Source of the DNA: Polaribacter butkevichii | GTDB lineage: Bacteria > Bacteroidota > Bacteroidia > Flavobacteriales > Flavobacteriaceae | Direction of reading: 5' to 3' | Assembly (NCBI RefSeq): GCF_038024105.1 | Contig: NZ_CP150661.1 | Coordinates: forward strand, 372,001-436,000 | DNA length: 64,000 nucleotides | Shown here: one piece after another, positions 42,463 through 52,328 of the stretch | Numbering within the stretch: position 1 is the first letter of the stretch | Layout of the letters: each line of letters opens with the position of its first letter | Translations under genes and position numbers: made by a program | The notes under the pieces: generated by a model | The model's database searches: none | What the model saw: the letters and a program-made list of their open reading frames with translations, nothing else | Told to the model about the DNA's origin: nothing

Positions 42463-44253
42463 TTATAGACTTTCGTAATAAGCTTTTAGTTTCTTAGACA
42501 TTAGTTTACGTCTTTCTTCTAAAAACTTGGTGTAATCTTTGTGTGTAGCTTCTGTTATAAATGATGGAATATCATTTGTTTTAATATTATCTACTAAAGC
42601 AGTTTCAGTATCTAATGTGCTAACTTCATTAACACCTTGGTTTATCTGGTCTTTAATTTTCCCTAAATATTCGGTAGGTGGCATTTTACCCACTTTTATA
42701 TTGGTAGCTTGCTCTGTGTACACAAAATTGGCTACTTGGTTATAGGCTTTTTGTGGATAACCGTTGTTTATCAAATATTGTTTCGGAAAAATATGGTGTA
42801 TATCTCCTCTTTGTTCAATTAAACTAGTAATTGTCATAGATTTTGATAAGAAAGCTACCGAATTTTTATTTACCTGAGCAGCTAAGTACAAGGTGTACGC
42901 ATTATTGTTTACACTAGAGCTTTCTAAATCGTTGATTAAACCAAAATCCCAAAAGCCTTCGCCTAAATGAGCTTGCTCCATTTGTAATAAATACGCTGCA
43001 ATTCCTTTTGTGTTTATTTGTTTGATGTCTTCATCTATTCTAGATTCTGCCGAACCTGAATAACGACCAATAAATATGGATAATATCAACCATCTTTTTA
43101 CATAACCCTGTATTTCTGGTTCGCTCATATTATCATCACGCAGTTTTAAATACAATGCGTAGGCAAAATTTAAACTGTTTTGAGACGAAATTAATTTTCT
43201 ATTTATTAAGCCAGTAGACTTTAATATCATAACAAACCTTTGGTAATTGGTTTGATTGACAAAAGCTTCTAAACCATCTGATAATTTTTGATAACTAGCT
43301 GCTGCAATATCATTTTCATAGGTTCTAGTTTCAAAATTTCTACCAGATAATAAAGCTACTAAATCACTAAACTTACCACGACTAAATTTAAAAGTAAATG
43401 CCACACGAAGCATATCTATATAATCCGGGCAATACAAATCGTCATTATTTGTAGCTATCCATTTGATGCCTTTGTAATAATTACTTTCTGTAAAATTGGT
43501 ATCGTTATCTACAATATGTTTGATAAAACCTTTATCTACCAATAAACGGCAGAAGTAATCTACCATTTTACGCATTTTGTTTCCGCCGTGTTGTTCGTCT
43601 GAAGCTATTTTAGACATTACAAAATCGGCATTACTTAATACCACCCCTTTTTGATTGATACGAATAAAAATTTCAGTTACTGTATCAATATCTAAACTTG
43701 CATCTAACTCAATAATCCCGACTTGTTGGTTTTTAACTGTTTTAAGTTTTTCTATACGTTGTTCTATTAAATCCTCATCTATGTCTGGGTTTAATGCTAT
43801 ATAACTTTTTCTTGCTTTACTAATTGTAATCTCATCATTAACAATAGGATTGATATTGTTTATCCATTCAGGGCTTTTTTCTTTGGCTTTATTTAAAACC
43901 TCAAAAGCTTCTGTTAATGGATTGAAAGCAATACGAATATTAATTTCTTTGTAGTTTTTATTTAATACCCTTTGACCAACTATGGCTGCGGTTAAAGCTG
44001 TAATACGTTGTTGCCCATCTATTAATACTTTTTTACCTGCTGATAATTCTCCGTTTTTTAGTTTCACATCTGGATTACGCCAAGTAATAATATAACCTAC
44101 AGGATAGCCTTGGTATAAAGAATCTATTAAATCTCTTACTTTTGCCGCTTTCCACACAAAAGGACGCTGAATTTCTGGTATGGCGATATCGCCAGATTTT
44201 ATCCAACTTAATAAAGTTTCTACAGGTTGTTGGTGTACGCTATATTTTGCCAT
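42463..44253 (-). CDS. DUF262/HNH-type (GmrSD-like) nuclease within the R-M operon
   Basis: The 596-residue protein has an N-terminal DUF262 domain (IPEIQRPFVWK at 25-35, VLIDGQQRITAL at 77-88) with the DGQQR motif used for NTP binding or hydrolysis. The C-terminal DUF1524-like His-Me/HNH part has DIHHIFPKQYLINNGY near 482-498. Single-chain proteins of this kind cut modified phage DNA (GmrSD, type IV). Placed between the OLD gene and hsdR, it could cover phages that escape type I restriction by base modification. Confidence 0.82.
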   Translation of the reverse strand: MAKYSVHQQPVETLLSWIKSGDIAIPEIQRPFVWKAAKVRDLIDSLYQGYPVGYIITWRNPDVKLKNGELSAGKKVLIDGQQRITALTAAIVGQRVLNKNYKEINIRIAFNPLTEAFEVLNKAKEKSPEWINNINPIVNDEITISKARKSYIALNPDIDEDLIEQRIEKLKTVKNQQVGIIELDASLDIDTVTEIFIRINQKGVVLSNADFVMSKIASDEQHGGNKMRKMVDYFCRLLVDKGFIKHIVDNDTNFTESNYYKGIKWIATNNDDLYCPDYIDMLRVAFTFKFSRGKFSDLVALLSGRNFETRTYENDIAAASYQKLSDGLEAFVNQTNYQRFVMILKSTGLINRKLISSQNSLNFAYALYLKLRDDNMSEPEIQGYVKRWLILSIFIGRYSGSAESRIDEDIKQINTKGIAAYLLQMEQAHLGEGFWDFGLINDLESSSVNNNAYTLYLAAQVNKNSVAFLSKSMTITSLIEQRGDIHHIFPKQYLINNGYPQKAYNQVANFVYTEQATNIKVGKMPPTEYLGKIKDQINQGVNEVSTLDTETALVDNIKTNDIPSFITEATHKDYTKFLEERRKLMSKKLKAYYESL

Positions 44254-44314
44254 TATTTTCTTATTGCTATTAAAATTTCAAGGTTAAGTCTATGGATGCT
44301 ACTTATAAAAGTTA

Positions 44315-46102
44315 TTAATTTGTGATTTCTGTTAGAAAATCTAAAAATTCTTGTTCTACCACTTCTTCAAATTCTTCTTTAGTCATTAAATCAAAAATTT
44401 GAGTATTATGCTTTTTTGAAATACGTTTCTCTTTAAAAAAGTCAACTAAATACTCATCGTCATCAAAAAAATGCACAGAACCTTCTTCTAAATGTCTGTA
44501 TCTTCTTTCAATTGCTCTCGGGTGAAAATAACTTTCGATATTTGATTTCTTTAGAAGATAAGAACTACCAAATTTCTTACTAAAATTATCTACAGTAGAT
44601 TGCTGCTTGACTGGTTTTTCTGGGTTTTTAAAGGATACCCCTTTATCACTATCCACAATTAAAAATAAATCTCTGCCGTTTTTCTTGAAGTAAGATATAT
44701 TTATAAAACTATCAATACTACTGCCTCCAGTAGGTAAAACAAGAACCTTATCCTCAAGATTTCTAGCCAACACCTTACTACAAATCACTTTAAAAAATGT
44801 TGCATCATCTTGTCCTTCTACAAATAATATCCTTTCGAAATCATCTCTTAGGTTGTAATTAGGTTTTATCCCCAATTCATCTATTACCTTTCTTAAAAAA
44901 GTAGTATCATCATCTTTTGTTGCATTGCAATAGTTCGATTGCCCGTCCTTAGTACACAATACCACACCGTTAATACTTGTGGCTCCAGCAAAAATAGGTG
45001 AATGAGTTGTAATGATGACTTGATTTTCAACCGACATTTCTTTTAAAGCTCCTAATAAGTCGGCTTGAGCTGTTGGATGAAGGAATGTTTCAGGTTCTTC
45101 AATAAGATAAATAATATTATTGCCTTTGCTTTTTTCTGCCAAATATCTAAAACGAGCTACCATAAAAAGTCTTCTGTATCCAGTACCTTTATGACTCATT
45201 GGAATAAACTTTTCATCTCCATCAAATTGAAAACTAACGTCTACGCCTTTAATAGCATCTTTCCAATTTACTGTTGGCGTAATTTGAACAGACTTTAGAG
45301 TTGAAGCATAATCTTGCATATAAACTTGAACAGATTCAGCTTCTTTTTTCATCTCTTCAACTATTTCAGCTTCAACCTTTTTTAGTTTGGTCTCAGCTTC
45401 AGCAGCTTCACGATTAAAATAATCTTGAATTTCACTAACTGAATTGGTTTTGAATTTGGTATCAGCCTCCAAACCGTAATCTGCTTTAAACATTTCTACA
45501 GCAGGGAATAGGCTAGCTATTTTACTATCATCTTCTATCCAAAAGCTAACTCTATTAGCTTCTACAAAGTGTTGTTTAATGTATTTAATCTTTTCAACCT
45601 TTGAGTTTCTTCCTTTGCCTTCTACAGGTATTTCGATTCCGTATTTTTCAAGAATAGCGTTTAGTTCTTCATCAGGTTTGAAATATAATTGCTGAATATC
45701 TTCTTGTTCAAAGTCCTCAATTAAAACATACTCGGCTGAAAACTTTTTATCCACTTTAGCAGCTTCTCGTTTATATTTTATCGTTCCATTAAAAATAAAA
45801 TCTTGCACATACTCTTCTAAACCATCCGTTTTCTTAACCTTAGATTTAAGTTTAGTCATTAGTAGTTCTCCCAAATTTTCTGACTTAAAATCAAACTCAA
45901 AAATGATAGTTTGGTCTATTTCATTAAAATCTGAATATGTTATTGGAAAGCTTTTAATATCAAGAAAAGAGGCGATTGCAAAAAGCACTATGGTTTTACC
46001 TGCGTCGTTCTTACCCACTATGGAAGATAGTTGGTCTAATTGAATAGATCGGGTTTCTTTAATCCCTCTATAATTGGTTATGGCTAGATTGGAGATATAC
46101 AT
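44315..46102 (-). CDS. OLD-family nuclease (ABC ATPase + Toprim)
   Basis: The 595-residue protein has an N-terminal ABC-type ATPase, with Walker A VGKNDAGKT near residue 29-37 and Walker B YLIEEPETFLHP, VIITTHSP. A C-terminal Toprim follows (LFVEGQDDATFFK, LFLIVDSDKG). This is the OLD architecture. No UvrD-like partner (GajB) is next to it, so it would be a class 1-like OLD. It lies 7 bp behind hsdS and 61 bp before the DUF262 gene. Confidence 0.87.
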   Translation of the reverse strand: MYISNLAITNYRGIKETRSIQLDQLSSIVGKNDAGKTIVLFAIASFLDIKSFPITYSDFNEIDQTIIFEFDFKSENLGELLMTKLKSKVKKTDGLEEYVQDFIFNGTIKYKREAAKVDKKFSAEYVLIEDFEQEDIQQLYFKPDEELNAILEKYGIEIPVEGKGRNSKVEKIKYIKQHFVEANRVSFWIEDDSKIASLFPAVEMFKADYGLEADTKFKTNSVSEIQDYFNREAAEAETKLKKVEAEIVEEMKKEAESVQVYMQDYASTLKSVQITPTVNWKDAIKGVDVSFQFDGDEKFIPMSHKGTGYRRLFMVARFRYLAEKSKGNNIIYLIEEPETFLHPTAQADLLGALKEMSVENQVIITTHSPIFAGATSINGVVLCTKDGQSNYCNATKDDDTTFLRKVIDELGIKPNYNLRDDFERILFVEGQDDATFFKVICSKVLARNLEDKVLVLPTGGSSIDSFINISYFKKNGRDLFLIVDSDKGVSFKNPEKPVKQQSTVDNFSKKFGSSYLLKKSNIESYFHPRAIERRYRHLEEGSVHFFDDDEYLVDFFKEKRISKKHNTQIFDLMTKEEFEEVVEQEFLDFLTEITN

Positions 46103-46109
46103 TTTGATA

Positions 46110-47339
46110 CTAATTTATATTTATTAATTCCACCTTTGTCATTTTTGCTAATAAGAGACTTTGAAGTTCTTTGAGTTTTTTGTTTTCGTCTCTTTGATTA
46201 TAAAATTGTTCAAAATGAAGAGTTAAATAAGCTTGCCATTTTTTTTCGATATTATCAGAAGCAATAATTAATTGTCTGTTTTCAATATGCTCTTCAAACG
46301 TAATTTGTGGAAATGTTCCCGAACGCCCTTCAGCAGCTTGATGTAATTCCTTTATTGTTTCAGGATAGATTAAGTAATGATAAATTCTTTCACTATTAAA
46401 TTTATCAGTAAGTAATCTTAAAACCATTAATTTCGTTGAAACAACATAATCCTCAGAATCAATTCTAACTAAAGCATACCTTTTATTTGCAGGTCTTATT
46501 TCACTATAAAGAATATCATTTTTACTTATTGTTTTTTTTGCTTGACCTGGCATTTCTTCAACTTTCATATAATTATTGTGAAGAAAATCTCCTTCAAGTA
46601 TATCCGAAGTATTGAAGAAAATAAGTTCTTCTTTCTTGAAATCATGTTTTTTAGAATGACTTTCTATAATTTCCCCTAGCCTCTCCACACTCCATCCAAC
46701 AGGAATATCCTTATCCAACTCCTCATTATAAACCATTTCACCACCAGAAGATTTATAAGGTTTACCATCTACATTAGGAAACTCAAAATCTACAAACCAA
46801 TGTTTGTATAAAGCTTGTGCGGTTTCTTCTAGTTTTTGGTTGAGTTGTTCGTTGAGTTTAATGCGCTTGGCAACTGTGTTGTACTCAGCTACTATCTGTT
46901 GTTGTTTTTCTAGAGATGGGATAGGTAATTGTGTATCGCATAATTCTTCCCAATCAAATACTTCTCTAACACTTCCGTGAGATTTAATCCTAGCATAACG
47001 GTCAAATTCTGGCCTTCTAAACCACATCATTAAATATTCAGAAAGTAATTTTTTTTGGTTTTCTATTTCAAAAACAGTATAGGCTTGAGAGACTAATGCG
47101 ATATTATGACTTTCCAACATGGCAATACCAATTTTTTCTCCTCTTCTAGAAGTATCTGGTATATATACAAATTGATGCTTTTTTACAATTTTATATTTTT
47201 TAAAATCTGTACCAACAGTGTTAGCGATTGAAGGAATAAACTTTTTCTTCACACTTACACCTAATAAAGTAGTCACCTCTAAATATGTATTTCTAATATT
47301 TACAGGTTGTATGTAATCACCCAAACGTTTATAACTCAT
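46110..47339 (-). CDS. hsdS: Type I restriction specificity subunit HsdS
   Basis: The 409-residue protein has two target-recognition domains separated by a helical spacer. LPIPSLEKQQQIVAEYN (residues 142-158) and LNEQLNQKLEETAQALYKHWF mark the first conserved region, and a second helix pair ends the protein. It overlaps the hsdM stop by 11 bp. Confidence 0.93.
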   Translation of the reverse strand: MSYKRLGDYIQPVNIRNTYLEVTTLLGVSVKKKFIPSIANTVGTDFKKYKIVKKHQFVYIPDTSRRGEKIGIAMLESHNIALVSQAYTVFEIENQKKLLSEYLMMWFRRPEFDRYARIKSHGSVREVFDWEELCDTQLPIPSLEKQQQIVAEYNTVAKRIKLNEQLNQKLEETAQALYKHWFVDFEFPNVDGKPYKSSGGEMVYNEELDKDIPVGWSVERLGEIIESHSKKHDFKKEELIFFNTSDILEGDFLHNNYMKVEEMPGQAKKTISKNDILYSEIRPANKRYALVRIDSEDYVVSTKLMVLRLLTDKFNSERIYHYLIYPETIKELHQAAEGRSGTFPQITFEEHIENRQLIIASDNIEKKWQAYLTLHFEQFYNQRDENKKLKELQSLLLAKMTKVELININ

Positions 47340-48885
47340 AACCCAAGTTTTTAAATACGTTCTGTAAATCGGTTTTTGATTGTTCTTCCTGTGCTAATAA
47401 ATCTTTTAATTCGGTTTGTAAGGCCTTCATTTTTGTGTCAAAATCTATGTTTTCGTCTCGGTTTACAAATTCTATGTATTTGCTTGGGACTAAAGAGAAA
47501 TCCTTTTTTTCTACTTCGGTTTTATTTGCAGAATAGCAATATTCAGGTATATCCTTATAAGTAGATACATCGGTTTGCCACATATGAAAGGTTTGAGCAA
47601 TGTCTTGTATTTGCGTTTCTGAAAACTGAATGTATTTTTTCTCGAAAGGTTCGCCTTTTTGGCGTAAATCCATGAAGAGTATTTCTTCTTCACGCTTGCG
47701 ATAGTTACGTGTTTCCGTTCCTTTACTTACTGTTTTTTCAGTTTTATTTTTATTTAAAATCCAAAGCGTAACAGAAATATCTGTGGTATAAAACATACTT
47801 CTCGGTAAAATAATAATAGCTTCTACCATATTATTTTCAATAAGTTTTTTACGTATTTTATATTCTTCTCCACCACCTGAAAGCGCTCCATTTGCCAATA
47901 TAAAACCAGCTACTCCATTTTCGGATAATTTAGAAACCATATTTAAAATCCAACCATAATTGGCATTAGATTTTGGAGGTACGTCATAACCTTTCCAGCG
48001 TGGGTCGTCTGTTAATTCGCTTTCGGATCTCCAATCTTTTTGGTTAAAAGGTGGGTTTGCCATTATGAAGTCTGCTTTTAAATCTGGGTGTTGGTCAGCT
48101 CCAAAAGTATCGGCCGCTTTTTCGCCCAAATTAGCAGAAATACCACGTATGGCTAAATTCATTTTTGCCAACTTGTAGGTTGTATTGGTGTATTCTTGTC
48201 CGTATACAGAAACCTCTTTTTTATTACCGTAGTGTTGTTCTATAAACTTTACAGATTGTACAAACATACCACCAGAACCACAAGCAGGATCATAAATAAT
48301 ACCCTGGTAAGGTTCTATCATTTCGGCAATTAGGTTTACAATACTTTTAGGCGTGTAGAATTCTCCTTTTCCTTTTCCTTCTTTTATGGCAAATTTAGCT
48401 AAGAAGTACTCATACACACGTCCCACAATGTCGTTTTGCTTATCGGCAATGGTGTTTATTTCGCTTATTTGGTCTATTAAAGATGCTAGTTTTGTTTTGT
48501 CTAAGCCTAAACGAGAAAAATAATTGTCTGGCAATGCACCTTTCAGTGCAGGGTTGTTTTTTTCTATTTGGTGTAAAGCAGTATCAATTTTTAAAGCTAA
48601 ATCGTCTTGTTTGGCGTTTGCTTTGATAAAAGACCAACGAGACGTTTCCATTAAAAAGAACACGTTCTTCATATTGTAGAAATCTTTCATTTCTACATAT
48701 TTTTCTTGTCCTTCTGTAATTAATTCTTCTCTGCGTTCTTCAAATTTATCGCTGGCAAATTTTAAGAAAATTAAGCCTAATACTACGTGCTTATATTCGC
48801 TAGATTCTACCGAACCTCTTAATTTATCACAAGATTGCCAAAGTGTTTCTTCTATAGATTTTTGTTTTACTTCTTTTTTAGCCAT
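47329..48885 (-). CDS. hsdM: Type I DNA adenine methyltransferase HsdM
   Basis: The 518-residue protein has an N-terminal helical domain, SAM motif I YDPACGSGGMF, and catalytic motif IV MANPPFNQKDW near 278, typical of N6-adenine methylases. It protects host DNA and forms the trimer with HsdS. It is the first gene of the R-M/Zorya array. Confidence 0.95.
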   Translation of the reverse strand: MAKKEVKQKSIEETLWQSCDKLRGSVESSEYKHVVLGLIFLKFASDKFEERREELITEGQEKYVEMKDFYNMKNVFFLMETSRWSFIKANAKQDDLALKIDTALHQIEKNNPALKGALPDNYFSRLGLDKTKLASLIDQISEINTIADKQNDIVGRVYEYFLAKFAIKEGKGKGEFYTPKSIVNLIAEMIEPYQGIIYDPACGSGGMFVQSVKFIEQHYGNKKEVSVYGQEYTNTTYKLAKMNLAIRGISANLGEKAADTFGADQHPDLKADFIMANPPFNQKDWRSESELTDDPRWKGYDVPPKSNANYGWILNMVSKLSENGVAGFILANGALSGGGEEYKIRKKLIENNMVEAIIILPRSMFYTTDISVTLWILNKNKTEKTVSKGTETRNYRKREEEILFMDLRQKGEPFEKKYIQFSETQIQDIAQTFHMWQTDVSTYKDIPEYCYSANKTEVEKKDFSLVPSKYIEFVNRDENIDFDTKMKALQTELKDLLAQEEQSKTDLQNVFKNLGYEL

Positions 48886-48969
48886 TTATGTATTTTCGTG
48901 TAGTTTTTATTTTTTTTAAGGACAATAAAAGTAAGGAAACCAACTGATATATAATTACAGATTTCTATA

Positions 48970-49009
48970 TTTATATAAAACTAGATTTCTATAAATATAG
49001 TTTTATAAA
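48970..49009. repeat. Module-junction element J, left copy (before hsdM)
   Basis: It matches 58362-58401 at 36 of 40 positions in the same orientation. It includes an imperfect inverted repeat (TATAAAACTA at 48974-48983, TAGTTTTATA at 48998-49007). It lies upstream of hsdM and covers the end of the DUF6804 gene. The two copies bracket the Hsp70 cluster. Confidence 0.65.
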
Positions 49010-49314
49010 GCCTTGTTTATCTTTTGTTTTTTCACAATGCTAATTAATAGGTAGATCGCCGTAATTACGTCTACTATATTCCATAAAGTTCTACCAAGAG
49101 CAATTTTAAAAAAAGGTTGAAAGAGTAGGGCAAGAGAGATAAAAATTATCAGTTCAGTCTTATCTTTTTTTTCTTTAGATTGATATGCTAAAAAACCAAA
49201 ACTTATAAGTGCTACAAACCTTACAAATTCGTAGAATCCATAAGGCATATCTAATAAGCATAACAATAAAAGTATTGCTAACGGAATTTTGATAAGTGTT
49301 AAGTTATTCTTCAT
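49003..49314 (-). CDS. DUF6804-like small membrane protein
   Basis: The 103 residues hold three to four hydrophobic helices with the family pattern MPYGFYEFVRFVALISFG, LALLFQPFFKIALGRTLWN and IVDVITAIYLL. The family is common in Bacteroidota; its function is unknown. It overlaps the TerB-like gene by 11 bp. Its last codons overlap the junction element, as if the cassette end ran through them. Confidence 0.7.
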   Translation of the reverse strand: MKNNLTLIKIPLAILLLLCLLDMPYGFYEFVRFVALISFGFLAYQSKEKKDKTELIIFISLALLFQPFFKIALGRTLWNIVDVITAIYLLISIVKKQKINKAL

Positions 49315-49843
49315 GATCTTCTTTTAGACTCTTTAAAAGTTCATTATCAATTTCATTAATTAATTGAAATTCATTTGAAATATGGGTGTCAAAAAAATCT
49401 TCTTGAAGTCTAGATAAATAAGAATCACTTATAATATCTTGCTCTAAATAGTCTTCAAAATCAGGATATTTATCAAGAATAGGTTGATTTCCTATTTTCA
49501 ATTTTGAACGAATTACTTTAAAAAATTTAATTTCACTGTATTCTATTTTATCATCTGCTTTAATGGTTTCAATAGCTACTTTTACAATTTTTAACTCGTT
49601 TGCTTCAGTTAGCTTAGAAGTTGTAAGTTCTTGAAAGTATTGTTTTAAAAACTGATGTCCATCTTTGTTAATAGCAATTAGTAAATTGTCCATTTCTAAA
49701 TTAATGTCAATATCTCCAAAAGTCTTTTTTTCTTGATGTAATCGCTTAATTAGTTTTACTTCTCTTTTATCAATGTCTCCATCGCATGCCATACATGAAA
49801 AAGCAGTTTTAAGTAATAATTTATTAAAATTTATCGTTTCCAT
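49304..49843 (-). CDS. TerB-like protein
   Basis: The 179-residue helical protein has two TerB-type acidic repeats: FSCMACDGDIDKREVKLIKRL (split: MACDGDIDKRE, VKLIKRL) near the N-terminus and IKADDKIEYSEIKFFKVIRSKL near 95-115. TerB proteins are metal-binding, membrane-linked components of tellurite/phage-resistance gene sets. It is 11 bp behind the kinase-AAA gene. Function in this cluster is inferred from context. Confidence 0.7.
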   Translation of the reverse strand: METINFNKLLLKTAFSCMACDGDIDKREVKLIKRLHQEKKTFGDIDINLEMDNLLIAINKDGHQFLKQYFQELTTSKLTEANELKIVKVAIETIKADDKIEYSEIKFFKVIRSKLKIGNQPILDKYPDFEDYLEQDIISDSYLSRLQEDFFDTHISNEFQLINEIDNELLKSLKEDHEE

Positions 49844-49854
49844 ATTAAATGTTT

Positions 49855-51618
49855 TTAAAAACCAATACTCGGTCGATTATTTGTGTTTTCAGATGTTCCT
49901 TCCATCTTTGCTCTTATAGTTACGTAACTCTTTAACTCATTTAGAGAAATTGACGGTCTATTGTTATTAATAGTTTCTAATAAAATTTCTTTTGTGATTC
50001 TAGATTTCATTTTTAAAGCTTTTCTAGACGCTTCATCACTAAGAAATTTAATATCACTAGAAACATAGTTTTCGGTTGCTTTCGCTAATTCTTTATAATC
50101 TAAACCTATTTCTCTAGGCCTTTTATCTAAATATAGTCTAAACATCAATTCTCTAGCTTCAAAATCTGGTGGTGGTAGATAGATCGTTTTATCTAAACGT
50201 CCTGCTCTTAAAACTGCAGGGTCAATTACATTAGGTCTATTGGTAGCTCCAATAATAAAAACACCATCATCACCGCAATTATTCATTTGTGCTAAAAACT
50301 CATTAACAGCACTTGTATTCATGTGGTTAATACCTGTATTATTACGATTAGGGATTAAAGCATCTAATTCATCGATAAAAATGATGCTAGGTGCATTTGC
50401 TCTTGCTTCATCAAATAAACGTTTGATATTTTCTTGTGACTCATTTATAAATTTACTTTGAATATCTGAAGGTTTTATTTGATGAAAATTAAAACCAATT
50501 TCTTCAGCCATTCGTTCTGCAAAAAAAGTTTTACCACAACCTGGAGGACCATACAATAACATTCCATTAGGAATTGTTAAGCCATATTCGGCATATTTTT
50601 CTTTGTCATTTAAAGCGTCAATTACATCTAATTGTATGGTTTCTTTAAGTTCTTGCATTCCAGCAATAGCTTTAAATCCTTGTCCGTTTTTTAGATTTTT
50701 TATTTTTGGTTTAACAGTTTCAGTAACAGTTGAAAGCTGTTTAACCTCTAATTCGCCATTAATTGCCTGTATAAACTCTTTTACATTTTTAAAACGATTT
50801 TCAGCGTTTGATTGTAAAGCTTTGGCTATGATATTTTGTGTTTGCTCATCTATATTTTTGTCAAACTTTAAAGGTTTTTTACGTTCTTGTATAACAGCAT
50901 CTTCTAAACTTATTTTATCAGATTTATATTTTGAAATCTCAACAAACCAAGGAGGTAAGCCAAAAAGTAAATGATAATACAAGGCTCCTACAGAAAACAC
51001 ATCACTTTGTTTCGAAAATATTTTATTAAAATTTTCATTAGCTTGATAAAATGGATTTAGTCCGTCCTTTAAAAAATCTTTGTTTGATTGGTTCAAATAG
51101 CGAGCATAACCAAAATCAATTATTTTTGGAATGGGAACTTTACCTGATAAATCAGTCATGATATTTAAGTTCGTAATATCATTGTGGATAATTGGATTAT
51201 CTAGGTTATGTAAATAGTTTAACCCATTTAACACACCAGAAATTATATCTTTTGTTTCATACTGATTTAATGTTTCCTCTCGTTTCATTTTATCAGCCAA
51301 AGTTTCTCCACTAATGAAATTGAGTATTACAAAAGCATATTTTTGATTTTCTACAAGCAATTCTCCACTATCGTGATAGTTAACCAAATTTGGATGTTTA
51401 ATTTGCTTTAAAATTTCAATTTCTAAAATATCATCATTACTATCAAACTGTGTTCTGTCTAGTCTAGAATAGCGAAACAACTTTAAAAGTTTTGTTTTTC
51501 CTTCTAAATCTTTTACACGATAGGTTTCAGCGTAACTTCCTTTTTTAAGAAAGAAGGTTACCTTGTATTTATTATCAATATTTTGACCTTTGGATAATAT
51601 TTTTTTTGATATTTTCAT
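49855..51618 (-). CDS. Ser/Thr kinase-AAA+ ATPase fusion
   Basis: The 587-residue protein joins two enzymes. Residues 15-290 are a eukaryotic-type kinase: glycine loop FLKKGSYAETY, LLKLFR lysine, HNDITNLNIM catalytic loop (HRD read as HND), IDFGYARY and the SDVFSVGALYYHLLFG helix. Residues 310-575 are a Cdc48/FtsH-type AAA+ module: YGPPGCGKTFFAE near 355, IIFIDELDAL, ATNRPNVIDPAVLRAGR. Catalytic residues of both are present. It could couple phosphorylation to protein remodelling next to the Hsp70 encoded upstream. No membrane segment is seen. Confidence 0.85.
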   Translation of the reverse strand: MKISKKILSKGQNIDNKYKVTFFLKKGSYAETYRVKDLEGKTKLLKLFRYSRLDRTQFDSNDDILEIEILKQIKHPNLVNYHDSGELLVENQKYAFVILNFISGETLADKMKREETLNQYETKDIISGVLNGLNYLHNLDNPIIHNDITNLNIMTDLSGKVPIPKIIDFGYARYLNQSNKDFLKDGLNPFYQANENFNKIFSKQSDVFSVGALYYHLLFGLPPWFVEISKYKSDKISLEDAVIQERKKPLKFDKNIDEQTQNIIAKALQSNAENRFKNVKEFIQAINGELEVKQLSTVTETVKPKIKNLKNGQGFKAIAGMQELKETIQLDVIDALNDKEKYAEYGLTIPNGMLLYGPPGCGKTFFAERMAEEIGFNFHQIKPSDIQSKFINESQENIKRLFDEARANAPSIIFIDELDALIPNRNNTGINHMNTSAVNEFLAQMNNCGDDGVFIIGATNRPNVIDPAVLRAGRLDKTIYLPPPDFEARELMFRLYLDKRPREIGLDYKELAKATENYVSSDIKFLSDEASRKALKMKSRITKEILLETINNNRPSISLNELKSYVTIRAKMEGTSENTNNRPSIGF

Positions 51619-52317
51619 TTAAAAAGCTTCCTCTGAATTACTAGGTTTAGTACTAAAATTACCATTCTGTTGTAATATCAATTCATATTCTAAAATGTTA
51701 TTATTTAATGTCTGTAGGTTGTCTTTTCCAAAATGCTCATTGGTAATAAAGCCACCTTTTAAAGTACCACAATTAGTTTTTTTCATTATTTTATTTGGAT
51801 TCCATCCTTTTCCATAATAAAAGTAGGTTTGATAGCTGCCATTTGGAAACTCAAACGTATAAGAACTATTAGAATTTATATAAGCATGTCTATATACTTT
51901 TCCATTCTTTTTAATAGTTACCAAAACATCAGAATTAACAGGTGTAGTTACCTTAATTTGAGAGCATCCATTATTTGAACAAGAATTATTAGAACCAAAA
52001 CAGTAAGCATAGGGTGTATCACCTGTGCGTAAAGAGTTGTTTATATACCTGTCATAGATTGCTTTTTCTTCGCGTTCCTTTTTAAGCTTGGCTTCTCTTT
52101 TTATTCGTTTAGCTGTTTCTTCTTTTTCTCGTTCAATTCTTTTTTGTTCTTTTTGAAAAGCAACTTCTTTAGCTTCTTTTTCCTTTCGAGCTTTTATTTG
52201 AATTCTTTGTTGTAGCTCTTTTGCTTCACGTTGTTCTTTTTCAACTCTACTTTCACAGGAAGAAATAATTAATGCTAAAAAAAAGAATGGAAGAAGAAGT
52301 TTAATTTTTAATTTCAT
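51619..52317 (-). CDS. Lipoprotein with coiled coil and Cys-rich beta domain
   Basis: The 232-residue protein has a lipoprotein signal (LALIISSCES, acylated Cys near residue 21) and a Lys/Glu/Arg helix (about 25-90). The C-terminal domain has GSNNSCSNNGCSQIKV, a repeated Tyr/Phe pattern (SYTFEFPNGSYQTYFYYGKGW) and further Cys, so it is probably a small beta-sandwich outside the cytoplasmic membrane. Function unknown; it abuts the kinase-AAA gene. Confidence 0.65.
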   Translation of the reverse strand: MKLKIKLLLPFFFLALIISSCESRVEKEQREAKELQQRIQIKARKEKEAKEVAFQKEQKRIEREKEETAKRIKREAKLKKEREEKAIYDRYINNSLRTGDTPYAYCFGSNNSCSNNGCSQIKVTTPVNSDVLVTIKKNGKVYRHAYINSNSSYTFEFPNGSYQTYFYYGKGWNPNKIMKKTNCGTLKGGFITNEHFGKDNLQTLNNNILEYELILQQNGNFSTKPSNSEEAF

Positions 52318-52328
52318 ATCATTTAATT

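Noticed and set aside
44315..46102. Gabija GajA or PARIS AriA
   Set aside because: No UvrD-like GajB follows, and the protein already carries its own Toprim with operon position inside hsd genes. A fused PARIS-like reading cannot be fully excluded.
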